DNA of 64,000 nucleotides from Arachnia propionica (GTDB taxonomy: Bacteria > Actinomycetota > Actinomycetes > Propionibacteriales > Propionibacteriaceae): NCBI RefSeq assembly GCF_003859805.1, contig NZ_RQZG01000003.1, forward strand, positions 62,001 to 126,000, written 5' to 3'. Position 1 is the stretch's first letter. Each line of letters begins with the position of its first letter. The position numbers and the translations under genes are program-made. The notes beneath the pieces were generated by a model. The model was not told where the DNA came from and ran no database searches. It saw only the letters and a program-made list of their open reading frames with translations. Of the stretch, positions 1 through 9,297 are shown in pieces.

Positions 1-1133
1 TCCCGTCGGTGAAGGCCGGGCAGCCCGTCCACACCGCCGAGATCGTCACGAGTGCCCCGTATGCGGCGTTCCAGCAGTGGCGGAAGAGGGGGGTCCGCAA
101 CCGGGGCGCGGACTACGACGCGTTGAAGCAGCGGATCGGGGATGGTCTGGTGGCGCTGGCGGACCGGGTGCTCCCGGGCTTCAGGGATCTCGTGGAGCAC
201 GTGGAGGTCTCCACCCCCTTGACGGCCGAGCACTACACCTCCCATCCGTGGGGTGCGTTCTTCGGGCTCCCGGCCACCCCTGACCGGTTGCGGATGAAAC
301 CGCTGGGGCCGCGGACCCCGATTCCGGGGCTGTACCTGGCCGGGCAGGACGCGATGAGCCTGGGTGTCGTCGGCGCGATGATGGGAGGGGTGGCTGCGGC
401 CAGCCAGGTGCTGGGATCGAGGGGCTACCCCCGCATCATGAAGGCGGTGAGGGCCGGGCGGGCTCCGTTGCGCACGGACGGGCCGCTGCCACAGGGCAGG
501 TTCCGTGCCCGGGTCGTCCTGAGCCGGGAGCTGACGCCGAGCGTGCAGGAGCTCACCGTCGAGATCGACGGCGAGGTGGGCACCTGGGTGCCCGGCCAGT
601 TCGCCCGGCTGCTGGTGGCCCCTCACGAGTGGCGTGACTACTCCATCGTCGGGCTCGAGGAAGGGCGGCTGCGGTTGCTCATCAGCACTGCCACGGGAGG
701 GCTCGGTTCGCGGTTCGCCGCCTCGGCGAGGCCGGGGACCCCGTTGCGGGTGGAGCTGCCCCTGGGCCGGTTCCAGGCATTTCCCTCGAACCGACGACGA
801 CTCTTCGTCGCGACGGGGACGGGCCTGGCCCCGTTCCTGCCGATGTTCGCAGACCTGATGCAGGAGGACGACCTGCTGGTCTTCGGGTGCCGGACGGCGG
901 CGGAGGACCTGACGACGCTGCTGACCGATCCGTTGCCGAGCACCATCCGTTGCATCAGCCGGGAGGCGGTACCGGGTGCCCGCCACGGCCGGGTGACCAC
1001 GGAGCTGTCGAAGCTGGACCTGGACTGGCGGAGGACTGAGGTGTACCTGTCGGGCTCGGACGCGATGATCGTCGACGCCACCCGGCTGCTGCACCAGAAG
1101 GGGGTCACGTTCCTACGAACCGAGCCGTACTGA
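1..1133 (+). CDS. CrtI-like FAD oxidoreductase fused to ferredoxin-NADP reductase-like domain (5' end outside window)
   Basis: The reading frame is open to the left edge, so only the C-terminal part of the protein is seen. The first ~140 visible residues resemble the end of phytoene-desaturase/retinol-saturase flavoproteins, with the FAD-contact stretch PGLYLAGQDAMS followed by a GAMMGG helix. From about residue 160 an FNR-type module follows: a flavin-binding RDYSIVG motif, the nucleotide-binding GTGLAPFLP motif and a C-terminal LSGSDAMI segment. The join is in frame and both halves look intact, so this is a fusion rather than two neighbouring genes. It is probably a redox enzyme in which the FNR module supplies electrons to the FAD module; the substrate is unknown. 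It converges on the next gene. Confidence 0.8.
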   Translation, partial: PSVKAGQPVHTAEIVTSAPYAAFQQWRKRGVRNRGADYDALKQRIGDGLVALADRVLPGFRDLVEHVEVSTPLTAEHYTSHPWGAFFGLPATPDRLRMKPLGPRTPIPGLYLAGQDAMSLGVVGAMMGGVAAASQVLGSRGYPRIMKAVRAGRAPLRTDGPLPQGRFRARVVLSRELTPSVQELTVEIDGEVGTWVPGQFARLLVAPHEWRDYSIVGLEEGRLRLLISTATGGLGSRFAASARPGTPLRVELPLGRFQAFPSNRRRLFVATGTGLAPFLPMFADLMQEDDLLVFGCRTAAEDLTTLLTDPLPSTIRCISREAVPGARHGRVTTELSKLDLDWRRTEVYLSGSDAMIVDATRLLHQKGVTFLRTEPY

Positions 1134-1176
1134 CCGGGCCCGCTCGCCCTGACTGCCCACCGTCGCCGCCCCTTGT

Positions 1177-1253
1177 GGGCACGAACCGCTGTGTTGGTTG
1201 TCCGGCAGCGTCAGCACCGTCGGCTCGTGCAAGCAACCCGCAAGTTCATGCTC
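1177..1253. repeat. 77-base imperfect palindromic element, copy 1
   Basis: The element starts GGGCACGAACCGC and ends CCCGCAAGTTCATGCTC. Its two ends are imperfect inverted copies of each other. The right end matches the right end of the element at 44818-44895 at nearly every position (CCCGCMAGTTCATGCYC), and the left GGGCACGAA start is shared by all four copies in the window. It fills the gap between two convergent genes, ending three bases before the stop of the minus-strand gene. Confidence 0.55.
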
Positions 1254-1256
1254 ACC

Positions 1257-3479
1257 TCAGGACGCTGCGAGCAGTTTCTTCGCGGTCTTCGCCGCAGCCG
1301 ACGACCCCGTGAACCCCGCCAACCATTCCCGCAGGGCCGGGTCCTGGGAGTTGCGCCCCAGCCGGAGCTGCTCGTCCAACAACAGCTGCAGCAACCCGCC
1401 GATGCCACGCTGCCCCCGATCCACCCTGGGCAACAACACGGTCAGCAGATCCACCACCATCCCCGGGTTCAACGCCGCCGCATCCGTCAACGACGAGGTC
1501 CAGCGGTTCAGGACACACACCGGCGCAGCCGCCGCCATACCCGCTGCCGTGTCCTCGACACCCAGCCGACCGGGTACCACGGCGACGAGCAGTTCCACCG
1601 CGAGTGCCTGGATCTCGGACTTTCCGCCGAGGGCGAAGGCCAGCAGTTGGGCGGTCTCCGGGGTCCAGGCTCCCGGATGCCCCAGCAGCTGTGGCAGAAC
1701 CTCCGCGAGGTGGCTGCCGTAGTCGATCAGCTCATGCGGGGCCAACCCTCTGGCCACCAGGTAACAGGTGCCAGCCGGGTCCATGAGAGCTGTCAGTGCC
1801 GAGTAACGGCTCGGCACGAGAATCTGATACCAGGGCGGTGGATTCGGAAGCTCACGGTCGTCATCGGGACGAACCACCTCCTGTTGTCTCACCTCCCAGT
1901 CGATACGCACCCGCCGGGTGGGAGCAGGCAGCTCCACTCCGACGACCTGGGAGACCCGCTTCCGATCCGCCTCGTTCAACCGCATCGCCGCCTGGGTGAG
2001 GTCGGCGGGACGATGCGCTGGCAGCTCTCGCGTGGCTACCCCCAACGCCGCTGCTGCCATGTCGAGTCGCCTCAGCAAGGCGTCTGCATCCAGATTTCCG
2101 TGGCTGTCAGTGGGTGTGGCCAGCAGTTCGTGGTGCGGGACCCGCCCCGTGAGGATGTCGGCGACCTCGGCGAGGCGTGACAGCAGGAACCAGTCGAGAT
2201 GTCTCATGCTGCTGGCGGGTAGCCATCCGAATTCCCACCGTCTGGACGGTTCGTTCCACGAGGCATCCCTCTCCTGGGTGGGGCTCAGAGCTGCCAGGAT
2301 CAGCTGGGGAAACAGGTCCTGCCTGTTCGGACGCCCCAGGCTGCGGGCGCGTTGTCGTAGGGGCTCCAGCACAGTCGCGGCGTCAGGAGTACTGGCGAGC
2401 CACGACAGCGCGAGTTCAAGCTCCAACGGATCGCCGGGGTCCTCCATGAGGGCTGCGACGCGTGTCAGGGCGTCGTCATCGGTGACGGGCAGGATGGCCT
2501 CAGGGGCCCGGATGCCGGCGGTGGGCTTGATGGGCGGCGCGTCCGGTTCAGGCTCACGGCGCAGCCCCAGCTCCTCGGCCACCGACGGGCTGAGCTGAGC
2601 AGGGTCGATGAGGTCACCACGCCCTTGTCCTGCCAGGATGCGAGCCGCGATCAGCTGGATGTCCTCATGGGGGTGGGTGAGCGCGTGGGCGATGACCTCG
2701 CTCGTGCCGGAAAGTGAGGCAAGCACCTTCAGCGCGGCGGCCGCGGTTGCCTTCCCTCCGGCCAGAGCAGGACCCGCGGCATCGACGAAGGCGCTGACAT
2801 CCAACTGTCCCGCCCGGTGGATGATCCCCAGGTTCTTCATGGCGAAGGACACCGTGGCCGCGACCGTCGAACCCAGGGCCCGAAGCAGCAGGTCCTGGTT
2901 GGCCGCGACCTCTACGGGGGTCGGCGCCAGCGCGGTCCAGGTGCCGGTGAACCATCCGGCCCGATAGGACGAGAAGTCGCGGTTCAGCGCTGCCACGCAG
3001 CTGCGCAGCAGCCTGGTTCGGTCCAGGACCCCCTCTCCGGCGAGGGTGACAACGGTGGTGCGCCAGCGCATCGGCTCCGGTGAGAACTTGTCCACGTTGG
3101 TCAGCGACACCTCACCGCCACCCTCCACCTCGAATATCCGCCAGAAGACGTTCTCCCTCAGATCCTCGTCGTGGCGGAGCAGGAACTCCCTGAGGCCGGG
3201 AGTGTGCGACGCACCCGTCGCCGAGACCATCGCCAGCACGTAGGCCTCATCGTGAGGAACCTGCAGGCCGTCGAACAACTCCGCCAGCCGGATCGGGGTG
3301 AAGTGGTCCCACGAGCTGAACCGGGTGGCCTGCCACTCGATCATCTCCCGCGCGGAGTGTGTCTGCCATGGTTCGGCTTCCCGGAGCAACAGCAGGTCGT
3401 ACAGGTCTCGTAAGGTGCCGCCAGGCCGTGAGACGATCCGGCTGAGTTCATCGATGTGCGTGTGGTTGAAATCCTGCAT
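1257..3479 (-). CDS. DUF6493-family protein, paralogue A
   Basis: A 740-residue protein of unknown function. I recognise the DUF6493-type N-terminal signature around residues 120-180 (GGGEVSLTNVDKFS, then RDFSSYRAGWF) and a conserved C-terminal block (NPGMVVDLL, LPRVDRGQRGIGG, then AWL/EWLAGFTGSSAAAKTAKKLL). The body is rich in leucine and alanine helices of HEAT-like character. No signal peptide or membrane segment is visible. Paralogue B follows the same plan over its full length. The two genes are only three bases apart and are co-directional with the upstream SWIM gene, so they form one operon. The start is not well fixed: the ATG sits right after the preceding stop and has only a purine-rich TGAGGG before it. 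Confidence 0.8.
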   Translation of the reverse strand: MQDFNHTHIDELSRIVSRPGGTLRDLYDLLLLREAEPWQTHSAREMIEWQATRFSSWDHFTPIRLAELFDGLQVPHDEAYVLAMVSATGASHTPGLREFLLRHDEDLRENVFWRIFEVEGGGEVSLTNVDKFSPEPMRWRTTVVTLAGEGVLDRTRLLRSCVAALNRDFSSYRAGWFTGTWTALAPTPVEVAANQDLLLRALGSTVAATVSFAMKNLGIIHRAGQLDVSAFVDAAGPALAGGKATAAAALKVLASLSGTSEVIAHALTHPHEDIQLIAARILAGQGRGDLIDPAQLSPSVAEELGLRREPEPDAPPIKPTAGIRAPEAILPVTDDDALTRVAALMEDPGDPLELELALSWLASTPDAATVLEPLRQRARSLGRPNRQDLFPQLILAALSPTQERDASWNEPSRRWEFGWLPASSMRHLDWFLLSRLAEVADILTGRVPHHELLATPTDSHGNLDADALLRRLDMAAAALGVATRELPAHRPADLTQAAMRLNEADRKRVSQVVGVELPAPTRRVRIDWEVRQQEVVRPDDDRELPNPPPWYQILVPSRYSALTALMDPAGTCYLVARGLAPHELIDYGSHLAEVLPQLLGHPGAWTPETAQLLAFALGGKSEIQALAVELLVAVVPGRLGVEDTAAGMAAAAPVCVLNRWTSSLTDAAALNPGMVVDLLTVLLPRVDRGQRGIGGLLQLLLDEQLRLGRNSQDPALREWLAGFTGSSAAAKTAKKLLAAS

Positions 3480-3482
3480 CCC

Positions 3483-5741
3483 TCACCCCAGCAGTTTCTT
3501 CGCGGTCTTCGCCGCAGCCGAGGAACCGGTGAAACCCGCCAGCCATGCCCTGAGCGCCCCGTCCTCGATGACACGCCCCACACGCAGCTGCTCGTCCAAC
3601 AACAGCTGCATGAGCCCACCGATGCCACGCAGCCCCCGATCCACCCTGGGCAACAGCGCGGTCAGCAGATCGACGACCATCCCCGGATTCAACCCAGCCG
3701 CATCGGTCAGCGACGAGACCCAGCGGTTCACCTTGCAGCCCACCACGCAGGCGGCCATTCCCTCGGCCGTTTGCTGGACGGAGAGCCGGGCCGGAACCGC
3801 CTCGGCGAGGAGTTCGGCGGCCAGCGAGCGGGTCTCCTGACGGCTCCCCGACAGCCCCATCCCGACGAGCTGCGCGGTCTCCGGGGTCCAGGTGCCGCCC
3901 AGCTCGCTCAAGGCCTTGAGGACGTCGTCGATCTCCCGGTGGCAGGTGTCCTCCACGGCCCACTCGGCGGTGCGGATCCCCTGCGCAACGATGTAGGCGG
4001 TGCCATGAGGGTCCATCAACAACACAGGTGTCGATTCAGGACCGTACAGTCCCCTGCGCCGTCCTCCCGAGATCTTCTGGCCCGGGTTCGGGACACACAG
4101 CACCTCTGAGCGCCACCAGACCCACCTGGGCTGCCCATTCGGTTTCTTCTCGTCGCTGTCCACCCGGTACCACTCCAGCTGCACCCGCTCGGAGGGCTGC
4201 GGGAGGCTGAACCCGAGGACCTGCTCCGCCTGCCCCCGATCCGGGACGCTCAGCCGCATCGCGGCCTGGACCAGATCGCCGGGGCAGCGTTCCTTCAGCT
4301 CCGCCGCGTCGACGCCGAACCGTTCCTGCGCCTCGGCCACGCGCGTCAGGAACACCTCGCCCGGGAGATGTCCGTGGCTGTCGGTCGGGGTGGCCAGCAG
4401 CACACGCCTCGGCGCTTGTCCGGTCAGGATCTCCGTCACCTCGAGCACACGGTGACGCCAGAGCCCCTCGGCATCCTCGGGGGCACCCGCTGGCACCTCC
4501 TTGAAGCGCCACTGCTTGGGCTTCCCTCTCCGTTTGTCCTCCGGGAGCGCGAACACCGCCCGGAGCAGCGGCCCCAGGATGTCAGGGTCCCTGTCCGGCT
4601 CCGACGCCTTCTTCACGCGCTTGAGCAGCGAGGCCAGCCGCTCCGCGGGGTTCTCAGCCGTGGCGAGCCACGCCAACAGCAGCTCCAGCTCCACCGGGTC
4701 GCGGCCATCCTCCAGCAGCCACGCGACCCGCTCCAGGGCGTCCTCGTCGGTGAATGGCACCACCGGGCGGGCCGACCGGTCCGGCAGCTCCATCTGAGGC
4801 GTCGCCTCCACCCGCTCGCGGGACAGGCCGAGTTCCGCCGCCAGTGAGGGGCTCACCAGGTCCGCGGCCACCAGGTCGTCCCGCCCCAGGCGCTTCAGGG
4901 CCGTCACCACCGCCCGCTGCACATCCACGTGCTCATGGGTCAGCCCCTGGGCCAGCACCTCGGCCGCGTCCGGCAGCGGCTCCAGCAGCTTCACCACCGT
5001 CAGGGCCGTCCCCTTCCCCGCCGTCAGCGCCGGAGCAGCAGCCGCTACGAAACCCGAACCATCCAGCAGCCCGGCCTTGGCCAGCCGGGCCAGCTGCTTG
5101 ATCGCCAGCGACACCGTCGCCGTGATCCCCGTCCCCAGACACCTGAGCAACAGGTCCTGATCCTGAGCCGCCTCCTCGATGCTCGGCGTCAGCGCCACCC
5201 AGGTCCTGGAGAACCATCCCGCCCGATACGACGAGAAATCCCGGGTGAGCGCCTCCAGGCAGCATCGCAACACCCGGGCACGATCCAGAGTCCCCTCACC
5301 CACGAGGGTCAGCACGCTGGCCTGCCAGCCCGCCTCCTCGCGGGAGAACTTGTCGACGTTGGCCAGCGAGACCTCCCCGCCGCCCTCCACCTCGAAGACC
5401 CGCCAGAAGACGTTCTCCCTGAGATCGTGGTCGTGGCGGAGCATGAACTCCCGGATATTGGTTTCATAGCGTTCCCCCAGCGCGGAGACCATCGCCAGCA
5501 CGTAGGTGTCGTCGTGGTCCAGCTCCAGCCCCTCGAACAGCTCGGCGAGCCGCAGCGGCACGAAGTCCGCGCTCTGCGGCCAAGCCTGCGCCATCCACTC
5601 CACCGTCTCACGGGTGATGGGCTGCGGGTCCTCCGCCGGGACGTACTCCTGTTCAGCCCGGTGAAGGCCTTCCAAGGTGAGGGCCGGATCAGCCAAGAGC
5701 TGCTGCAGCTCCTGCCTCCGATTCCACCAGAACAAACTCAT
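3483..5741 (-). CDS. DUF6493-family protein, paralogue B
   Basis: A 752-residue paralogue of the downstream gene, with the same GGGEVSLANVDKFS and RDFSSYRAGWF blocks near residues 120-180 and a nearly identical last ~100 residues ending AGFTGSSAAAKTAKKLLG. The start is well supported: AAGGAGGAA precedes the ATG by two bases, and the ATG overlaps the SWIM gene stop as ATGA, indicating translational coupling. Family function is unknown. In other actinobacteria, from general knowledge, DUF6493 proteins occur near SWIM proteins, sometimes with MoxR ATPases and VWA proteins; no MoxR or VWA gene is in this cluster. The near-identical C-termini suggest a recent tandem duplication or gene conversion. 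Confidence 0.8.
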   Translation of the reverse strand: MSLFWWNRRQELQQLLADPALTLEGLHRAEQEYVPAEDPQPITRETVEWMAQAWPQSADFVPLRLAELFEGLELDHDDTYVLAMVSALGERYETNIREFMLRHDHDLRENVFWRVFEVEGGGEVSLANVDKFSREEAGWQASVLTLVGEGTLDRARVLRCCLEALTRDFSSYRAGWFSRTWVALTPSIEEAAQDQDLLLRCLGTGITATVSLAIKQLARLAKAGLLDGSGFVAAAAPALTAGKGTALTVVKLLEPLPDAAEVLAQGLTHEHVDVQRAVVTALKRLGRDDLVAADLVSPSLAAELGLSRERVEATPQMELPDRSARPVVPFTDEDALERVAWLLEDGRDPVELELLLAWLATAENPAERLASLLKRVKKASEPDRDPDILGPLLRAVFALPEDKRRGKPKQWRFKEVPAGAPEDAEGLWRHRVLEVTEILTGQAPRRVLLATPTDSHGHLPGEVFLTRVAEAQERFGVDAAELKERCPGDLVQAAMRLSVPDRGQAEQVLGFSLPQPSERVQLEWYRVDSDEKKPNGQPRWVWWRSEVLCVPNPGQKISGGRRRGLYGPESTPVLLMDPHGTAYIVAQGIRTAEWAVEDTCHREIDDVLKALSELGGTWTPETAQLVGMGLSGSRQETRSLAAELLAEAVPARLSVQQTAEGMAACVVGCKVNRWVSSLTDAAGLNPGMVVDLLTALLPRVDRGLRGIGGLMQLLLDEQLRVGRVIEDGALRAWLAGFTGSSAAAKTAKKLLG

Positions 5742-7099
5742 CGTTCCTCCTTCACGATGCGCACGGCCAGGATGTGGGCGCAGGGGCCACGGTCCAATCT
5801 GTGTCGGGCGTACCAGGGGCAGCTGCAGCTCTCACCATCCTTCAAGCGGACCTCGTGCCGGGTGTCCTTCGAGGTGACCTGCGCCAGCCCGGGGGCCACG
5901 ATCTCAACGGCCCCGGCCGCGGCCAGCTCCCGGGCCTTGACCAGCCTCGGATGGTGGGCCTTCAGCACACCGTCGATCATCGGTAGCGGCCGGTGGAAGT
6001 AGGCGTCCGCGTGGAGGTCGTAGCCGACCTGCCCGGACGCCGCCAGCAGCGACAGGGCGCCCAGCACCTTGTCGCGCTGCAACCCCGCGCCTGCTGCGAG
6101 GGCCGCGACGTCGATCCGCGGCTCGAAGGCCAGCAGAGCGCTGATGAGGTCGGCATCGGCCTCCACCTGGTCGCGACGCAGATCGTCGAGGGTGGCGCCC
6201 TCCCCCGAGAAGCCGCGTGACTTGTCCGGGCTCAGCACGACGCTGATGCGGCCCCCGGGGATGTCGAGGGCCCAGGCGCTGGCCCTCGGGGTGGATGTGG
6301 CGTCGACGGGGGCGCACCAGGCCCGCAGCCGGGTGGCGTGTCTAAGCATCGGCTCCAGCACCCGGAGCCGCTCCGGCCCCGCCAGGCACACCGACCCCGT
6401 CGTGGGGCGGGTGGCCAGCCGGTGTCCCCGCCCGGTCGGCGTCACCCAGGACACCGACTTGGTGGCGGAGTTCCTCGGCAGGGCCTGGATGAGGCGGGTG
6501 GCGCCGAGCCTGTCCACGTCGAGTTGCGGCTCCATCCCGGCGAGGATGGCCTGGGTCTCGGCGAAGCTGCGCAACCACCGGGACGGCAGCTTCACCTTCT
6601 CCTCCACCACGTCGTGGTCGAGGGTGCGGACCCTCACGTGATCGTGACCGACACTCAGGTGCAGCGGGTCGACGGCGTTCAGCCCGGACAGGGCCTGACG
6701 GACCGGAGGGTTGAAGTCCACGTTGGTGACGCCGATGCCGAGATGTTCGGCGTCGAGGGAGGTCGCATCGAGGTCGAGCCGGGCATAGACCCCGCAGCAG
6801 GCGCTGAACGACTCGAAGCGCAGGCCCTCCTGGCTGGAGGTGACCACTGGGTCGGCGGCGCGAAGGATGGCCGCGAGCATGCCGGGTGGCACGTAGAACC
6901 GGGTCCTGGCCACCCGCGCCAGGACGAGAAGGGCGGCCGCCACGGCGGGCGGGTGCTCCACGAAACCGGAGAAGAAGTGCGGATGGGCCACCCGCCCCTC
7001 AGGCGTCAGGCCACCGCTGGTGGCCAGGTCCAGATCGGACCTCCCGGCCACGGTGTGCAGCTCGGACTGCCCGGCGTAGTCGTAGGCAAGCTCAGTCAT
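5738..7099 (-). CDS. SWIM zinc-finger protein
   Basis: A 453-residue protein with a C-terminal SWIM motif (CSCPW, then GPCAHI; CxC-xn-CxH) about 20 residues from the end. SWIM domains bind zinc and are used for DNA or protein contacts; the rest of the protein has no motif I recognise. The ATG at 7099 is chosen because GAGGAGG lies five bases upstream, which excludes the start nine codons earlier. It is the first gene of the SWIM-DUF6493-DUF6493 operon and its stop overlaps the next start (ATGA). The cluster looks like a short version of actinobacterial SWIM/DUF6493 neighbourhoods. Function is unknown. Confidence 0.85.
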   Translation of the reverse strand: MTELAYDYAGQSELHTVAGRSDLDLATSGGLTPEGRVAHPHFFSGFVEHPPAVAAALLVLARVARTRFYVPPGMLAAILRAADPVVTSSQEGLRFESFSACCGVYARLDLDATSLDAEHLGIGVTNVDFNPPVRQALSGLNAVDPLHLSVGHDHVRVRTLDHDVVEEKVKLPSRWLRSFAETQAILAGMEPQLDVDRLGATRLIQALPRNSATKSVSWVTPTGRGHRLATRPTTGSVCLAGPERLRVLEPMLRHATRLRAWCAPVDATSTPRASAWALDIPGGRISVVLSPDKSRGFSGEGATLDDLRRDQVEADADLISALLAFEPRIDVAALAAGAGLQRDKVLGALSLLAASGQVGYDLHADAYFHRPLPMIDGVLKAHHPRLVKARELAAAGAVEIVAPGLAQVTSKDTRHEVRLKDGESCSCPWYARHRLDRGPCAHILAVRIVKEER

Positions 7100-7169
7100 C
7101 AGGGCCTCCTCGTTCCAGTGCCGCAACGCTATCGGGTGGAACCGACATTTCTCCCTGCCGATCTGTCAC

Positions 7170-7706
7170 TCAGGCGTCCAGCAGCTCCGGGAAGTGGCTG
7201 GCCAGTTGCTCCCGGGTCAGGCTGGCCCTGAGCAGTTCCAGGTCCTCGTCGAGAGCGAGCAGCACGCACTCCTCATCGATGAGCCCCTCGGCGACGGCGC
7301 GACGCCTGGCCGCGCGGGCGGCCTCCGGGAAGACCGCGACGAACCGGTCGTAGTACTCACCCCAGGCGTCTTCATCACCCAGGGCAGCTGCCTCGTTGGA
7401 TGCCTCGACGGCGAGTCCGGCCTCCTTCTCGTCGGGTTCTGCCATGTGGGGCAGGTCCGCGGCCGAGAACCGCAGAGTCGCCGGGTCGCCGTCGCCTCCC
7501 CGGGCCAGGTACTGTTCCTGCACCTTCGCCAGCGACTCCTCCGTGCCGACGGCCACACACGGCCAGTAGAGGCGTTCCCCGTCACCGTAGAACAGGAAGA
7601 ACATACCCGCGTAGATGTGCTCCTGCGGATACTCGGCACGCACCCGACGCAGTTCCCGCACCATCTGTTCCTCAGCAAGACACTTCACTGATGCGAGGTC
7701 AATCAT
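7170..7706 (-). CDS. DUF4303-family protein (short paralogue)
   Basis: A protein of about 178 residues that matches the N-terminal half of the next gene upstream: both have RVRAE-P-E-IYA-MF--FYGDGE followed by YWPC--VGTEESL. I recognise this as a DUF4303-type domain of unknown function. The start at 7706 is chosen because MIDLASV aligns with the paralogue's MAKVDLGSV; a longer reading to 7811 would add a low-complexity extension. No clear ribosome-binding site is visible, so the start is moderately certain. It lies 70 bases upstream of the SWIM gene on the same strand and may belong to the same functional cluster. Confidence 0.7.
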   Translation of the reverse strand: MIDLASVKCLAEEQMVRELRRVRAEYPQEHIYAGMFFLFYGDGERLYWPCVAVGTEESLAKVQEQYLARGGDGDPATLRFSAADLPHMAEPDEKEAGLAVEASNEAAALGDEDAWGEYYDRFVAVFPEAARAARRRAVAEGLIDEECVLLALDEDLELLRASLTREQLASHFPELLDA

Positions 7707-7847
7707 GAGGGCATTCTTCACGACTCTCTTCCCGCTGGTCGAGCCGTCCGTGTCGGGACCTCGCGCAACAGTCCCAGCGAACTCTCGCCGGGTCTCGACA
7801 ATCGGGCGCACAGCGCCCTCAGCTCGACCAGCGGCGGTAGCGGGGGA

Positions 7848-9017
7848 TCACCTTGCGCGGTATCGCTCCAGCACGTCCTCAGCGTGGTCGCGGATGAACT
7901 TCCATTTCGACGCTGTACCGCGTTCGGCCTCCGCCACCTCGGCCTCGTCGATCTCGCAGGTACCACCGCTGTGGTTGAGCAGTTTCTCGTCGAACTCCGG
8001 GTGCACCTCGAGCACCGCCTCCAAGGGCCGGTAATCCAACGGAGCATGATTGCCCTGGTCCCGGAACGGCCCGAAGGGATGGCTCAGGCCTTGGATGATG
8101 GTCGCCTCGGGAAGGCTGCCGATCCGCCCTGCCAGCAGCTCCATCCGTCCCAGGGCACACAGCGCGGAGGCGGCCCAGCCCTTGGTGGCCTCCTCCCCCT
8201 GCTCATCGTCGAGCACCCGCTCCAACGCGGCGATGAGTTCCGGGGTGGCGTGGTTCACGCCGGCCGCCAGCCTCGCCGCCGTCCAGCGTTCCCCCTCGGC
8301 GCGGCCCTCCAGCACCGCCACCAGACCGGGCACCGCAGCCGCGCCCTCCCGGAACAGCAACGGGTCGGTCCGCTCCCACCACAGCGGCGACCCCTCGATC
8401 CTTCTGAAGGAGATGTCCAGCAATGCCTGCACCCGCTCCGCCTCCGGCAGGGCCAGGATGCGCTGCTCCTCCCGCTGCCCGGCCACCAACTCCGGAAAGT
8501 GCCGCTCCAACTGTTCCCTCGTCAGGCAGGCGGGCACCAGCTCCATCGCCTCGTCCAGCGCCACGACGATGAACTCCTCGCCCACCAGTCCCTCATCAAT
8601 CGCGGCCTTCCGCGCCTTCCTCGCCGCCCTCGGGAACACCTCCAGGAACTGCTGATACACCTCGTCCCAGGCATCTTCGCCACCCAACGACAGGCCGTAC
8701 TCATTGACTCCCTCAGCCACAGCCATCTCCGCTTCAGTGGCCTCCACCATGTAGGGCAGATCCGCCCCGGAGAACCGCAGGCTGGAGACATCGTCGTCGG
8801 GGTCCCTCTCCAGATATCTGGCCTCAACCGTTTTCAGGGATTCCTCGGTGCCCACCGAGAGACACGGCCAATAGATGTCCTCCCCGTCACCGTAGAACAC
8901 GTGGAACATCGCTGCGTAGATCCGCTCATCGGGATGCTCGGCACGCACCCGACGCACCTCCCGCAGCACCTGCTCCACAGCAGCCTGCTCCACCGACCCC
9001 AGGTCCACCTTGGCCAT
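7848..9017 (-). CDS. DUF4303 protein with C-terminal helical-repeat domain
   Basis: A 389-residue protein. Residues 1-185 are the DUF4303 domain shared with the shorter neighbour, including IYAAMFHVFYGDGEDIYWPC and REQLERHFPEL. Residues 185-389 add a helical, HEAT-like region (AVPGLVAVLEG, AARLAAGVNHATPELIAALERVL, ATKGWAASALCALG). ATG at 9017 is preferred over GTG at 9023 because GAGGAG lies five bases before it. Tandem DUF4303 paralogues, one long and one short, resemble the immunity-gene style of polymorphic toxin loci or of SUKH/DUF1963-like helper proteins; that comparison is only an inference and no toxin is visible nearby. Confidence 0.75.
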   Translation of the reverse strand: MAKVDLGSVEQAAVEQVLREVRRVRAEHPDERIYAAMFHVFYGDGEDIYWPCLSVGTEESLKTVEARYLERDPDDDVSSLRFSGADLPYMVEATEAEMAVAEGVNEYGLSLGGEDAWDEVYQQFLEVFPRAARKARKAAIDEGLVGEEFIVVALDEAMELVPACLTREQLERHFPELVAGQREEQRILALPEAERVQALLDISFRRIEGSPLWWERTDPLLFREGAAAVPGLVAVLEGRAEGERWTAARLAAGVNHATPELIAALERVLDDEQGEEATKGWAASALCALGRMELLAGRIGSLPEATIIQGLSHPFGPFRDQGNHAPLDYRPLEAVLEVHPEFDEKLLNHSGGTCEIDEAEVAEAERGTASKWKFIRDHAEDVLERYRAR

Positions 9018-9096
9018 GCTCACTCCTCACGACGCCGTTCAGGCCATCCTTGCCAGAACCTCCCGGCTCGGCAAGTCCAGGCTGGGGGCACAGATG

Positions 9097-9174
9097 CGAG
9101 CACGAATCGCCGGCTTGCTCGATTTTAGAACGTTTCACAGTGGGCCTCGAGCAAGCAGAACGGCGATTCGTGCC
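9097..9174. repeat. 78-base palindromic element, copy 2
   Basis: The arms are GCACGAATCGCC (9099-9110) and GGCGATTCGTGC (9161-9172). The pairing extends inward if a four-base gap (TTCT missing on the left) is allowed. The loop contains GATTTTAGAACGTTTCACAG, closely matching the copy at 33542-33619. It sits just upstream of the DUF4303 gene. Confidence 0.75.
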
Positions 9175-9207
9175 CACATGAGCGCGCTGGGGCAGGGCGG
9201 GTTGAAG

Positions 9208-9243
9208 GGTCGTGAACCGCCGGGGAAACGACGGCTCACGACC
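9208..9243 (-). terminator. Hairpin terminator after the pyruvate oxidoreductase operon
   Basis: Two 15-base arms (9208-9222 and 9229-9243) enclose the loop GGGAAA. The two imperfect positions are G-U wobbles when the minus strand is transcribed but A-C mismatches on the plus strand, so the fold is fully paired only in RNA from the minus-strand operon that ends at 9298. There is no U-tract. Confidence 0.6.
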
Positions 9244-9297
9244 AGCAGAGAACAGGGGTGGTCTCGACCGTCGGACGCTGAAGCTCGGCCAGGGGCC

